A DNA stretch of 64,000 bases from Anisus vortex (GCA_949126835.1 OX421507.1:30263382-30327381); one strand, 5' to 3'; shown: positions 35,622 through 48,512, counted from the first letter of the stretch. Numbers and translations are program-made. Notes: generated from the sequence alone by a model not told the origin.

Positions 35622-38231
35622 ATGTCTGCACCAAAGAAGAACTGTAGACAATATAATATTGAATATTTGAAATATGGCTTTATTAAATCAGCTACAAATA
35701 CAGTAACACATATGCAATGTGCCTCATATGTCAAAAGGTTTTGTCCAATGATGCTATGAAACATTCCAGGCTAGAAGATCACTTAAAAAAGATTCATGCC
35801 GATAAAAAAGACAAGGGTTTTTCATATATTCAATCACTGAAACTTAATTTCTTTAAACAGCCCATTCTTCTTGCTGTTAATGAAGTATTCCATACAGTAC
35901 TGCACAAGCCAGCGTCTGATGTCATCAAGAAAATACCATTTGGTAATAGTACAGTGCAGAGAAGAATTGATGCAATGGCATGTGATGTAGAGAGTACATT
36001 GTGTCATTATCTCAAAACATCTCAATTTTCATTACAACTGGATGAGTCCACACTACCAGACAATTAGTCTTTAATGTTAGCTTATGTTCAATGTCTTAGA
36101 GAAGAGAAAATTTGCCAATAAATGTTATTCGCTAAAAAGTTAATAACTGACACGAAAGGCGAATCTGTCCTTCTTGTAGTACTTTTTTTTTTAAGAAACC
36201 AGTAATTCCACTGAAAAATATTATATCTGTTGCTACTGATGGTGCACCGGCGAAGATAAGGCGCTATCGTGGATTTATGCTGGTTATCAAAAGTTCCTGT
36301 TTAAATAAATTTTATGAGGTCTTTGATTCAGTGTCACATTTTCTAGAAAGCAAAAACAATTCTCAGAAAGAAAATCTTTAAAAAAAGAAAAACGATATCA
36401 CATATTAAACGGATTTATTTAATAAATTCAATGAAATGAAGAAATTATCTCAGTTTGATCAAAACAAAAAGTGTCATTTCGGCATTTATGTCGAAACTTT
36501 AATTGTGTCAAGGAGTTGTTTTATTCGAGGCTTGGTCTCACGGCATCACAATATCATAACAGAAACATAGATCGACTTAGGAATGTTTGGCACGGACGAC
36601 TTATAGGTTTGAAGACAAGTTTAGTGTGTAGGTGTAGGCTAGTACGGACTGTAAACACCGAGACTGGAGCTAGTGATAGTTGATACTGGTGCGACAGTGA
36701 GGGGGACTCTGCATGGACAAAGAGAGACAGAATCCAGCAAGCTAATAAATTTAGTTAGACACTGACAGGTGTGGGACTTGGTAGGTTCGATGCAAAACTA
36801 TTTAACGCAGAGACACTGAGGGTTTGGGTACAGAACTTGGACTTGTGGTCTGATATTTGGATCACACCCAAGCCAAGTCAACTGTCCACAGACAGATGAG
36901 TGTTTTCTGACACGGGTGAGTTGAGTTTTGCATCGATACCTTCCAATAGACAATATATAGATATATAGATATAGTTTAGGACAACATTAAAGGTTTTTAT
37001 TGAATATTATGTAGGTGACGGCCCGTACCCAGGCCCGTGCTGAGGCTGGGGAACCATAGTTTGATAGCGGTGGTGACCGTAGCAACATGGCCGAGAGCGG
37101 TGGCTAGCTGGTGGCAAAGTGGCTGACTACTGGTGGCAAAAGGCCGGTGGCTGGCGGTGGTTGACGTGGCAGTGGCTTAGTAGTGACGTGTAGACGGCCG
37201 CGGTGTAGACTAATTGCTGATGGCAGTTTGGTGCATCAGTACTTCAGTAGTGCGTCCGGTGGTGCGTCAGAGGAGAGGCAGTGTGATGCCGTTGAGGACC
37301 AAGGCAGTGGAGACGTGCGGCGTATGCTATGATAATGTAACGGTTGTGTTTTGATAACATTCTTTTATATATTACGTTTCATATGCTTGTAATAACCATT
37401 TAGTATAGATAGAATGTTTTCCTTTGTGTTTACTATATATCAGTTTGATATTATTTACAGTTATATTATCTCTATCCTTAAAATCACTATTAATAAAATT
37501 AGAATAGTTTATAGTTCTCTCAATCAAACATCATGTGTTTGTTGTTTCATTTACGTATGTGTAAATGTTTTAATTACATTGTTTTTCTATGTAATTATTA
37601 AGATCTGGGACCTTCCTAATTAAGCGAGCCCATGACTATAGGAGTAAAGTAGTCATTTAAATTTAATTATAAGGATAGGTTCTTGACAAATTGTACAAAC
37701 GAAACTCTGGACGTGGAGAATTTTATCAGTTTCCCAATCTTGCATCTGTAGAACAAACTGAAGAAGACATTCACATTTATTGTGATCATCTTGAAGCACT
37801 TAATGGCGACTTCCAAGGTCGATTTCAAGACATTATTAATATGAAAATTCATGATTGGGTTTTAGATCCCTTTTCTGATAGTGAAGAATTACCTTTACAA
37901 TTGCAAGTGGAATTGATTGAATTAACAACCAATGAAAAAATAAAATTAAAATTTGTAAGAAAGGGCTATCACGACTTTTTGCTGCATAAAGAAATACCAT
38001 CAGTTTCTCCAGGACTATGGGCTTTGGCAAAGTCTTTTTTTTAATTGCATTTTCATCTTCCTGTTTAGTACATCGAGGTTTTAGTGCTGTTACCACTTTG
38101 TTGCAAAAAAAAAAAGGAGCAAGTTACAAGTAGTGGAGCGTGCAGAGCCAAGGTTTTTGCTAATCAAAATTGAACCTAACATTGACAACCTGCTGTCAAC
38201 ACACCAGGCACAAGCTTCACACAAATACTGA
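35622..38231 (+). pseudogene. hAT transposase remnant (ZBED5/FAM200-like)
   Basis: Pieces in order: an N-terminus from 35622 (MSAPKKNCRQYN); a BED-type finger (MCLICQKVLSND ... H-x4-H) from about 35717; the region ending DESTLPDN at 36066, followed by a stop; the stretch with ATDGAPAK at about 36230; DSVSHFLES at about 36325; then 'ISAFMSKL' at about 36475-36499. After the inserted LTR comes YKRNSGRGEFYQFPNL (37691 on) to PSVSPGLWAL, then in another frame CLVHRGFSAVTTLL, the hAT dimerisation region, ending near 38231. Several frameshifts and stops make it inactive. The order and motifs match the hAT transposases that gave rise to vertebrate ZBED5 and FAM200 proteins. That is from memory of the family and was not searched. 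Confidence 0.88.
36506..37688. mobile_element. Solo LTR inserted in the hAT transposase
   Basis: A 1,183-bp insert begins TGTCAAGG and ends TTCTTGACA, so it has TG...CA termini with short inverted repeats. It is flanked by a perfect 5-bp duplication AATTG (36501-36505 and 37689-37693), as for LTR-retrotransposon integration. Leaving out the insert and one duplication brings the transposase reading on both sides into the same frame. No internal gag or pol sequence is present. A GC-rich part (about 37015-37330, many GGTGGC motifs) lies in the middle. The strand is not determined. Confidence 0.8.
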
Positions 38232-38490
38232 GTTTTAAAACCTCTTGTGTATACTTTTGTAGATATGTGTATTATTATTGAAAAAAAAAATAAAACCATT
38301 CAAATAAACTCTTCTTAACAATTGACTTTTACTTTTAAGCTCATCAAACAGGAATTAAATATATGCCATCATACATAAATTTCTTGCTAAAACATTTACT
38401 ACGGGGGGGGGGGGGGTAGGGGTAGTGGGGCGGTGAGTGAGAAACAAATTTAAAAGGGGGCGGTGAGCCGAAAAAGGTTGAGAACCTATG

Positions 38491-39385
38491 GGCTTTATGG
38501 TCTATATACTGGAATATTGTTTGAATGACTTGAATTGGGAGAGTGGTGATGCTATGTGGTCTATATACTGGAATACTGTTTGAATGACTTGAATTGGAAG
38601 AATGGTGAAGCTATGTGGTCTATATACTGAAATATTGTTTGAATGGCTTGAATTGGAAGAGTGGTGAGGCTATGTGGTCTATATACTGGAATATTGGTTG
38701 AATGACTTGAATTGGAAGAGTGGTGAGGCTATGTGGTCTATATACTGGAATATTGGTTGAATGACTTGAATTGGAAGAGTGGTGAGGCTATGTGGTCTAT
38801 ATACTGGAATATTGATGGGATGGCTTGAATTGGAAGAGTGGTGAGGCTATGTGGTCTATATACTGGAATATTGGTTGAATGACTTGATATGGAAGAGTGG
38901 TGAGGCTATGTGGTCTATATACTGGAATATTGGTTGAATGACTTGAATTGAAAGAGTGGTGAGGTTATGTGGTCTATATACTGGAATATTGGTTGAATGA
39001 CTTGAATTGGAAGAGTGGTGAGGCTATGTGGTCTATATACTTGAATGTTGGTTGAATGACTTGAATTGGAAGAGTGGTGAGGCTATGTGGTCTATATACT
39101 GGAATATTGGTTGAATGACTTGAATTGGAAGAGTGGTGAGGCTATGTTGTCTATATACTGGAATATTAGTTGAATGACTTGAATTGGAAGAGTGGTGAGG
39201 CTATGTGGTCTATATACTGGAATATTGATTGAATGACTTGAATTGGAAGAGTGGTGAGGCTATGTGGTCTATATACTGGAATATTGGTTGAATTACTTGA
39301 ATTGGAAGAGTGGTGAGGCTATGTGGTCTAATAAACTGGAATATTGGTTGAATTACTTGAATTGGAAGAGTGGTGAGGTAATGTG
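38491..39385. repeat. 59-bp minisatellite
   Basis: About 15 units with the cores GGCTATGTGGTCTATATACT and GAATGACTTGAATTGGAAGA. The first unit begins exactly at the right-hand target duplication of the hAT element. Confidence 0.95.
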
Positions 39386-39527
39386 GTACAATTAAAATTG
39401 AGAATAAATTACGTTTTTACATAGAACAGAGCCTTAGTCATTCTATTTTCTATGCCATAACATTAGAAAAGAGAGAGAAAGATAAGCGTAAAGAGGGGCA
39501 GAGAAAAATGTTGACAGTAGGGAACTG

Positions 39528-41053
39528 CCAACATATTATACAATGCCATCTGCCAACATATTATACAATGCCAACATATTGTACAATGCCAACATATTAT
39601 ACAATGCCAACATATTATACAAGATCAACATATTATAGAATGTCAACATATTATACAATGCCAACATATAATACAATGCCAACATATTATACAAGATCAA
39701 CATATTGTATAATGCCAACATATTATACAATGCCAACATATAATACAATGTCAACATATTATACAATGCCAACATATAATACAATGCCAACATATTATAC
39801 AAGATCAACATATTGTATAATGCCAACATATTATACAATGCCAACATATAATACAATGCCAACATATTATACAATGCCAACATATTATACAATGCCAACA
39901 TATAATACAATGCCAACATATTATACAATGCCAACATATTATACAATGCCAACATATAATACAATGCCAACATATTATACAATGTCAACATATTATACAA
40001 TGCCAACATATAATACAATGCCAACATATAATATAATGCCAACATATAATATAATGCCAACATATAATACAATGCCAACATATTATACAATGCCAACATA
40101 TAATATAATGCCAACATATTATACAATGTCAACATATTATACAATGCCAACATATAATATAATGCCAACATATAATATAATGCCAACATATAATATAATG
40201 CCAACATATAATACAATGCCAACATATTATACAATGCCAACATATAATACAATGCCAACATATTATACAATGCCAACATATTATACAATGCCAACATATA
40301 ATATAATGCCAACATATTATACAATTCCAACATATAATACAATGCCAACATATTATACAATGCCAACATATTATACAATGCCAACATATAATATAATGCC
40401 AACATATTATACAATGTCAACATATTATATAATGCCAACATATAATACAATGCCAACATATAATATAATGCCAACATATAATATAATGCCAACATATTAT
40501 ACAATGCCAACATATAATACAATGCCAACATATTATACAATGCCAACATATTATACAATGCCAACATATAATATAATGCCAACATATTATACAATGTCAA
40601 CATATTATACAATGCCAACATATAATATAATGTCAACATATTATACAATGCCAACATATAATATAATGTCAACATATAATACAATGCCAACATATAATAT
40701 AATGCCAACATATAATATAATGCCAACATATAATATAATGCCAACATATAATATAATGCCAACATATAATACAATGCCAACATATTATACAATGCCAACA
40801 TATAATATAATGCCAACATATAATATAATGCCAACATATAATACAATGCCAACATATTATACAATGCCAACATATAATATAATGCCAACATATAATATAA
40901 TGCCAACATATAATACAATGCCAACATATTATACAATGCCAACATATAATATAATGCCAACATATAATATAATGCCAACATATAATATAATGCCAACATA
41001 TAATACAATGCCAACATATTATACAATGTCAACATATAATATAATGCCAACAT
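39528..41053. repeat. 18-bp minisatellite, about 84 units
   Basis: Units of ATGCCAACATATTATACA with TATAATACA and TATAATATA variants. Because 18 is a multiple of three and the unit has no stop in one frame of each strand, both strands are open for more than 500 codons (MPTYYT on +, MLALYY on -). I see no promoter, signal or domain, so I call it a repeat and not a gene. Confidence 0.95.
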
Positions 41054-41064
41054 TGAGGCGATGA

Positions 41065-41760
41065 ACTTGCCAGCTACGAGGCGTCACAGTTTATTGTCCT
41101 GTTGATTGATTGCTTTTCTCCACAACTTAAAAATAAAACTAACGAGATGCGTCTTTTGAAATGCATATAATGGAGCGTTTCAAACTTTTGTCTAGTGTAG
41201 AAACGGCATAGGCGTAGACACTTCATCATCGTCATTCACAACTGTGAGAGTTTCAATAGATCGTTATTGATTAGATTTGCCTCTGATCAACATTATGATA
41301 CAAATACATCACTTGCTCATGTATATACTTTTCAGATAAAGCAGTTGGTCAGCGGCAGTACAAAGTGTTTCCGGTTTGAGAACAACTTTTTACGTCGGAA
41401 TAAACAGTAGATAATTGTGCCACCCAAAAGGAAGATGCCACGAGGATTGTGTTTCGATCAATCGACCAACTAAAGGAATGAAGTTTGGGAGAAAGTCATG
41501 CTAAGATAGATTTGGTCAAAGAGTGTGTTTTTCTTCCAAATATATAATAAATATACATATGTAAGTTTGAGAAAAGAATTAAATAGGCTAAGTGAAAAGT
41601 CTAAGTGTTGCATTTCATTGGTAAGGTAATTAAATATTATAATTTGGTAATTGATTGTTTTAGGTTTAAAAATAACAGTTAAACGAAGCAATTATTCTTA
41701 TTTTAATCAATATTCCAGTAAACAAACAGAACACGATTATTTAATCAAGATTCGTTAAAA
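41065..41760. other. Spacer, no gene seen
   Basis: AT-rich; nothing recognised. Confidence 0.4.
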
Positions 41761-41761
41761 T

Positions 41762-42205
41762 CTAGAACAAATTAGTTTTATAAAGATTTTAACACATCGT
41801 TAATAGATCTAGAACAAAATAATTCTATAAAGATTATAACCTATTGTTAATAGATCTAGAACAAAATAATTCTATCAATATTTTAACCTATTGTTAATAC
41901 ATCTAGAACAAGATTATTATATCAATATTTTAACCTATTGTTAATACATCTAGAACAAGATTATTATATCAATATTATAACCTATTGTTAATACATCTAG
42001 AACAAGATTATTATATCAATATTATAACCTATTGTTAATACATCTAGAACAAGATTATTATATCAATATTTTAACCTATTGTTAATACATCTAGAACAAG
42101 ATTATTATATCAATATTATAACCTATTGTTCATAGATCTTGAACAAGATAATTTTAGCAACATTAAAACCGATTGTTAATAGATCTAGAACAAGATATTT
42201 TTTCT
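41762..42205. repeat. 47-bp minisatellite
   Basis: About nine units with the cores CTAGAACAAGATTATTATAT and AACCTATTGTTAATACATCT. Identity is highest in the middle and decays at both ends. The flank to 42690 has scattered GAACAATATAATT remnants. Confidence 0.93.
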
Positions 42206-42691
42206 AGATTTATACAACCAACGCGAATAGCATAGAACAATATAATTTTTTATTATTCCATGTTTTCCTGTAGGCATAGAACAATATTTTTTTTACGATT
42301 CCAACATATTGACGGTGTGCCCAGAACAATATAATTGTATCGAGGTTGTATTATATTGTCAGTAAGCTAATAGTAATTAAATTTTTCAATATTTTTCATC
42401 CAATGCAATACACAAAAAACAATTTAATTTGTTAAAATATTATATCATTCTGCCAGAAGACATTAAACTATTTTTTTCCACGATTTGAGCATAATACAAT
42501 ATAATTGTATTGCTTACTAGTGAAAGAAAATTGGACTAGCACAGATACATATATATCTCAATCAAATAAAATAGTTTTACATTTTCTGTTCTGTTTGATA
42601 CCTAAACAGCTGAGTAAATAAATGAAGTGTTTATAATATTATCATTAAATTACTTTCTATTCTTCTACAGAAATACGGAAACAATTCAGAA

Positions 42692-45600
42692 ATGACTTTA
42701 ACTTCAATATGGCTTCTGTTTATCTCTTGTGAGTATTTATCTCATCTTATCAATTAGCTTTTAAATTGACATGTCTTAATGAGACCTGATCTTTTCATTA
42801 GGTCAAGGCTAAACGTGTTCATGAATTTCCGGTTTATTTCCGGCAACAATAAAAATTCTTTTGCTGGTGTTCGACAATTAATATTAATTTCATCCTTGAC
42901 GGCCAGTTCTGGTCTTTTAGAAATGTATAAATACAAAATTAGTTATGAGGAATACGTTTTTAACATCAAGAGTGAGTATATGATAATTAATATTCGAAGT
43001 GAGTTAAATTGAGCTTTTTTACAAAATAAAGTAGTCAAGAGCAGCGTTTCTTGGTTATTAAAAAAAACGCAATGCGTTGATACATAGGCCTAAAAAAAAA
43101 AAAAAACTAAAATTGTTTTGCTTCAAGCAATAAGTTTGTGATTATAAATAGACTAGGTGATTCTTCACGTCTGACGTTCACAATCCATCGTTCCTTTTGG
43201 CAACATCGTTTTGAAATGAAATAAAATGTAATCCTCTACATCTTTACTTACTCACAGTACAACCAGTAACACAGCACACAGACATGTTTTGTTAGTAAAT
43301 GAACGAATGGGACTGGAAATGTTGGTACACATTTAACCTTTAGGTCTACCATACATGCATACTATTTACGATTTGTCCATGCAACTCAAAATTTTTACTT
43401 TTTAAACGTTGAATTAACAAATTATTATATTATCTTTGTCTTGTGGTTATATTCTGCCAAAACAATAACAAACTTTGCAACAAATTTGACAAGTTTAATT
43501 GGCTTTGTACGATCAGTTTCAAGCATTGTTTAATTATTAAGGTTTTTCCTCCATAAAACATAGGCATTAAATTCTAATTTGGAAATACAACATAATAACA
43601 ATCTGTTACAATGTTCATATAAATATAAGGACAACATCTATTTCCTTATCCCTTATGCGAGAACAAATGCATATAAGTACTATTTCTTCCCGAGTGGCAT
43701 CCGGACATGGAATGGGTTGCCTGAACGAACCAGGAAAACCAGTAACTAAACATCATTTAAAAAACTAATCAAAATGCAAGACTAGATTCAGGCCACGGAT
43801 GAGCGTAGTACGCAATAAACTTAATTAAAGAAGGAGTGTCTGTAATATATAAGATAAGATTGTTTCAGCTAATTTCATTTTTTCTACTTTGTTCATATAT
43901 TTGTGTTGGCTACAGTTATACATTTATGTTCAAATGTTTCTGTTGGCTATTATTTGAATTATTGGGATAAAGTCTTAAATAAGTTTAACTTAATTATTTA
44001 GTTTTCGTTTTGATCATATCAGCGTTATGTGTTGTATTTATTTTTTTCTTACCGCATCTTTCAAATCATTGCAAACAGTTTTTTCAATGTTTTATACACA
44101 TGTCCCATATACTTTTAGAGCCTTACTTTTATATTAGGTCTAAGTAAATACTACATTCTTTGCAGTGTCTTATATATTAGGTCTAAGTAAATACTACATT
44201 CTTTGCAGTGTCTTATATATTAGGTCTAAGTAAATACTACATTCTTTGCAGTGACTTATATATTAGGTCTAAGTAAATACTACATTCTTTGCAGTGACTT
44301 GTATATTTTCGTAACATTTTGAGATTATCAATAAGCTCTTTATCCTTTAATGTAATTAAAAAGAATATTTCTCTAGCCTAGAGAATTGTAACTGTACTCC
44401 ATGCATGTTTCTGTTGCCCAATGTTATAAACGCTCTCAGCTTACATTATGTTTCTTGGTAGCGTTTTACAAATAGATTTATTATTATTTGTTATACAAGT
44501 TTTTTTTTTGAACATTAGTTGTTGTTTTTTGTATTTCTCTTCCAAGCATTGATCAGTATATCATCTGCATCAGCGGAATTTCTCACGCTCAACATCCGTT
44601 CACAGGTCTACCTTTTGTCTAATTATTCCAGAACTTTTGCTATGGCTGAAACTCAATGTGATATCTACGGGGGAGTAATAGAGTTCGAAACTAACTCTGA
44701 ATATTTCGACGTCACAAACTACCTGGACATTAAATTTCCCAATTACGGAGATATTTGGGTGAAAATAAATGCCAAGGACACAAACAATGATGGGAAATAT
44801 GATTCCTTTTCCTGGAAAAATGAAACGGTGAATAAAGCAATTTGGGACATTGGTGAACCTAACGAGAATTGTGTGAATGCAATTGACGAGTGTCACGTGA
44901 GACTTGTGACCAATCAGAAACTGAGAGACAAACCTGCCAACTACGAGTTCTATTTTCTATGTAGAGCCATGAATGAATGCGCACAGACGTCTGCCAATAA
45001 TTGTTCTCATATCTGTATTGACCTTGACCTAGGCTTCGCTTGCTCCTGTCAAAACGGCTACGTCCTTGACCAAGATCTAGCGACTTGCAAAGACGTTAAT
45101 GAATGCAATGGTAGTCCAGCTCCTTGCAGCCAATATTGCAACAATACCATTGGTTCCTACAAGTGTTCATGTCATTCGGGGTTTGAGCTTGGTGAAAATG
45201 GGACGTGTAGAGATGTGGATGAATGCAATCAAACTCCATCACCTTGTAGTCAGATCTGCAACAATACCGTAGGGTATTACATTTGTGGATGTTACTCTGG
45301 CTTTTATCTTGCCAGTAATGAAACATGTGTAGATGTTGATGAATGCAATCAAACTCCATCACCTTGTAGTCAAATCTGTAACAATACCGTAGGGTCTTAC
45401 ATTTGTGGATGTTACTCTGGCTTTTATCTTGCCAGTAATGAAACATGTGTAGATGTTGATGAATGCAAGCAAACTCCATCACCTTGTAGTCAGATCTGTA
45501 ACAATACTGTAGGGTCTTACATTTGTGGATGTTACTCTGGCTTTTATCTTGCCAGTAATGAAACATGTGTAGATGTTGATGAATGCAAGCAAACTCCATC

Positions 45601-46840
45601 ACCTTGCAATGAAGTATGCAACAATACAATTGGCTCCTTCTCTTGTGGATGCCGTTCCGGATTTCAATTCGACGTCAACCGAACGTGTGTGGACATTGAT
45701 GAATGCAATGGTGGTACGCCTTTATGTGATCAAATCTGTAATAATACTGCAGGATCATACGTATGTACATGCCGTACTGGATACGCCTATGACGGCGGCT
45801 CTAATGTTTGCAAAGATATTGATGAATGTCAGACTTCGCCTTGTCAGACGTCTTGTAGAAATACCGAGGGTTCTTACGACTGCGAGTGCGAGACTGGATA
45901 CATCATATCATCCGATGGGCATTCCTGCGAGGATCAGAACGAATGCTTGCTTCCCGTAAAGATTTGTCAGCAGAGCTGCATCAATACATTGGGTTCGTAT
46001 CTTTGTGAATGCCATGCAGGCTACACCCTAGACAGAAAGGAGAATTCATCTTGCACGGATGTTGACGAGTGTGTTAACAAGTCTGTGGATTGCGGCGGTG
46101 GCAACTGCGTCAACACAGAAGGTGGATTCCTCTGCAAATGTCAGGAGGGTTACACACTAGAGAACAATATGTGCGTTGACGTCGACAAATGTTTGCAGGT
46201 GACGAGCCACGCTTGCTCACAAAGGTGCATTAACACTTTGGGAGGTTACATGTGTTCCTGTGACGACAACTACTACCTGGCAAGCGACAATGTTACCTGC
46301 ATACCTGACCCTTGCGCTACAGCCCAATGCCAGCACGAATGCATGCGCAAGAACGCGTCTTACGTGTGCGCTTGCAGGAGCGGTTATTATCTTGACCTCG
46401 CTGACCGTCGGACATGTCATGACCTCGACGAGTGTGACCTGAACAGCAGCCTTTGTGAACACGTGTGTAACAATACGGCGGGCTCCTACAGATGCACCTG
46501 TAAGCAACACTACACTCTAGCAGCTGATGGGCACTCGTGCGTGACGAAACTGTCGCGTGATCACTGCCCTTGCTCGTGCTCTGCCCACAGGTTCTCTGCC
46601 CTTGAAGCCCTGCGTACAGAAATATTGGAGGACCTAAGGCTGGATAGGAAAAACCTGTCGTCCTATTTGAATTCCCTGAAAAGCCGAGAAGACAGGAAGC
46701 AGACATCGACGACTATTGGCTATTGCGGTATAACATTTCTAGCGGTTGTATTTGGCTTGGTGATTGGTTCCGATATACTGTCCGTTCTAAAAGTAATCAT
46801 TGCTTATTGCACGAGAAAGAAAAGTGTTATTAAATCCTAA
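42692..46840 (+). CDS. Gene 3: CTLD-EGF type I membrane protein
   Basis: Exons 42692-42728 and 44547-46840 give 776 residues. Exon 1 encodes MTLTSIWLLFIS and ends at GTGAGT in phase 1. The acceptor is TTCTCTTCCAAG at 44535-44546 behind a T-rich tract; the frame upstream of it is open but not in register with exon 1. The signal peptide continues SLISISSASAEF. The lectin-like domain at about 26-151 keeps EPN (GEPNENC). Thirteen EGF domains follow (about 153-677). Numbers 3-5 are near-identical 120-bp copies, and number 11 begins VDVDKC rather than DEC, so calcium binding there may be weaker. CPCSC, a membrane segment at about 735-765 (VVFGLVIGSD) and the tail TRKKSVIKS follow. The intron carries a 43-bp repeat and a LINE end. 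The domain call is firm; function is inferred. Confidence 0.88.
43560..43865 (+). mobile_element. LINE 3'-end copy (family A) in the intron of gene 3
   Basis: The best-kept copy of the family here: CCTTATGCGAGAACAAATGC, then an in-frame stretch reading YFFPSGIRTWNGLPE, then a 3' part with CCACGGATGAGCGTAG and a tail AGAAGGAGTGTCTGTAATAT followed by ATAAGATAAGA. Confidence 0.8.
44121..44310. repeat. 43-bp minisatellite in the intron of gene 3
   Basis: Four units with the core TATTAGGTCTAAGTAAATAC followed by TACATTCTTTGCAGTG. Each unit contains TTTGCAG, a potential acceptor, but none is used in my model. Confidence 0.92.
45212..45571 (+). repeat. Triplicated EGF unit inside gene 3
   Basis: Three direct 120-bp units (45212, 45332, 45452), each exactly one EGF domain, starting at GATGT(G/T)GATGAATGCAA. 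They differ by a handful of bases: GTG/GTT, CAG/CAA, TGC/TGT, TAT/TCT, AAT/AAG. Similarity continues about 35 bp into the next EGF and then stops. Confidence 0.95.
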
Positions 46841-47680
46841 ATCTTCTTATAGCATTTCTTCTACCCAGCTGTAATCAGCAATATCAATATATATAATTAC
46901 CGTGAGGTTGTTTGTTTATATATTTGTCCTCTATAGATTCCTAAGCCGTTTAACATATCGGGACAATAGTTTAATACATTATATTGGAAACGTCCTCTGA
47001 AAGATTCTTTTAAAAGGTATTACTAATTTTTTTAAGGTTATAAACTTGAGCGCCATTTAAACATTTTTCCAAATAATGTCCATTTAAAAATGCTTACAAA
47101 TTATGTGTGAAATATTATTTACTTTTTTAAAATATTGTTTGTATATTTTTTATTTTTATAATTATGTAAACAAATCATATTTTAGTGATAATACATTTTG
47201 GCGGGCCTAAATACTAGTAACAATATGTACACAGTATAACAATAATGATGATGTTTTATTATTCTTTAAAGTTATCAATTGATTTATAATACGGTCTGTC
47301 CAATAACTATTTAAACAAATTATTTTAGAGAGAAAGGATGGTTTTTAAAAAAATTAATCAATGTTGTCATGATAAAGAGGTTAAAGTTGTTATATAAATT
47401 CAAGAATAATAATTAGTCTATATATTAACTAGCATATACTCAGTAGTCATAACTCATACCTTAACGTGTTGCAAAATAAATAAAAATAATTAAGTTAAAA
47501 TAACTGATGTTTTTTAAGAGACCAGATTTAGACACACAATTGGGGAGAGGGGGGAAAAGGGCGGGGGGATGGTACCAATTGTCTGTTAAAATTTTATTAG
47601 GGGAATTATTGTTGATATAGAAAGAGGATGTCAAAGATATACTACATAATTAAAAATAAAACTCCATTGGTTATCAACTT
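46841..47680. other. 3' flank of gene 3
   Basis: AT-rich. AATAAATAAA lies at about 47475, well downstream of the stop; no nearer clear poly(A) signal was noticed. A G-rich patch lies at about 47540-47570. No gene seen. Confidence 0.4.
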
Positions 47681-47682
47681 TG

Positions 47683-48512
47683 TCTATGATGAACACCAAA
47701 ACATGGCTGTCTATGATGAACACCAAAACATGTCTGTCTATGATGAACACCAAAACATGGCTGTCTATGATGAACACCAAAACATGTCTGTCTATGATGA
47801 ACACCAAAACTTTGCTGTCTATGATGAACACCAAAACATGGCTGTCTATGATGAACACCAAAACATGGCTGTCTATGATGAACACCAAAACATGGCTGTC
47901 TATGATGAACACCAAAACATGTCTGTCTATGATGAACACCAAAACATGTCTGTCTATGATGAACACCAAAACATGGCTGTCTATGATGAACACCAAAACT
48001 TTGCTGTCTATGATGAACACCAAAACTTTGCTGTCTATGATGAACACCAAAACATGGCTGTCTATGATGAACACCAAAACATGTCTGTCTATGATGAACA
48101 CCAAAACATGGCTGTCTATGATGAACACCAAAACATGGCTGTCTATGATGAACACCAAAACATGGCTGTCTATGATGAACACCAAAACATGTCTGTCTAT
48201 GATGAACACCAAAACTTTGCTGTCTATGATGAACACCAAAACTTTGCTGTCTATGATGAACACCAAAACTTTGCTGTCTATGATGAACACCAAAACTTTG
48301 CTGTCTATGATGAACACCAAAACATGGCTGTCTATGATGAACACCAAAACATGGCTGTCTATGATGAACACCAAAACATGTCTGTCTATGATGAACACCA
48401 AAACTTTGCTGTCTATGATGAACACCAAAACTTTGCTGTCTATGATGAACACCAAAACTTTGCTGTCTATGATGAACACCAAAACTTTGCTGTCTATGAT
48501 GAACACCAAAAC
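47683..48512. repeat. 27-bp minisatellite, about 31 units
   Basis: Units of TCTATGATGAACACCAAAAC followed by ATGGCTG, ATGTCTG or TTTGCTG. The 27-bp period leaves several frames open on both strands (VYDEHQNMA and others); no signal or domain supports a protein. Confidence 0.95.

Larger units (their letters stand above)
35118..38490 (+). mobile_element. Dead hAT transposon with terminal inverted repeats
   Basis: The left end CATAGGTTCTCAAC and the right end GTTGAGAACCTATG are perfect inverted repeats. They are flanked by GGCTATGT (35110-35117) and GGCTTTAT (38491-38498), an 8-bp target duplication with two mismatches, as expected of hAT elements. Both ends are followed inward by G-rich GGGGGCGAT or GGGGCGGTG sequence. 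It carries a broken transposase and an inserted solo LTR; without the LTR it is about 2.2 kb. Confidence 0.88.

Noticed and set aside
39508..41064. Open frames of 518 and 505 codons on opposite strands as repeat-protein genes
   Set aside because: They follow from an 18-bp tandem unit without stops. There is no leader, domain, promoter or splice signal, and both strands are equally open.
44519..44546. Gene 3 starting in the open frame at 44519
   Set aside because: No ATG is there, and the CTTCCAAG acceptor at 44539-44546 puts the exon in frame with the signal-peptide exon at 42692, while an acceptor at 44518 would not.
45096..45629. 177-codon minus-strand frame within gene 3
   Set aside because: Shadow of the triplicated EGF unit; it repeats only because the coding strand repeats.
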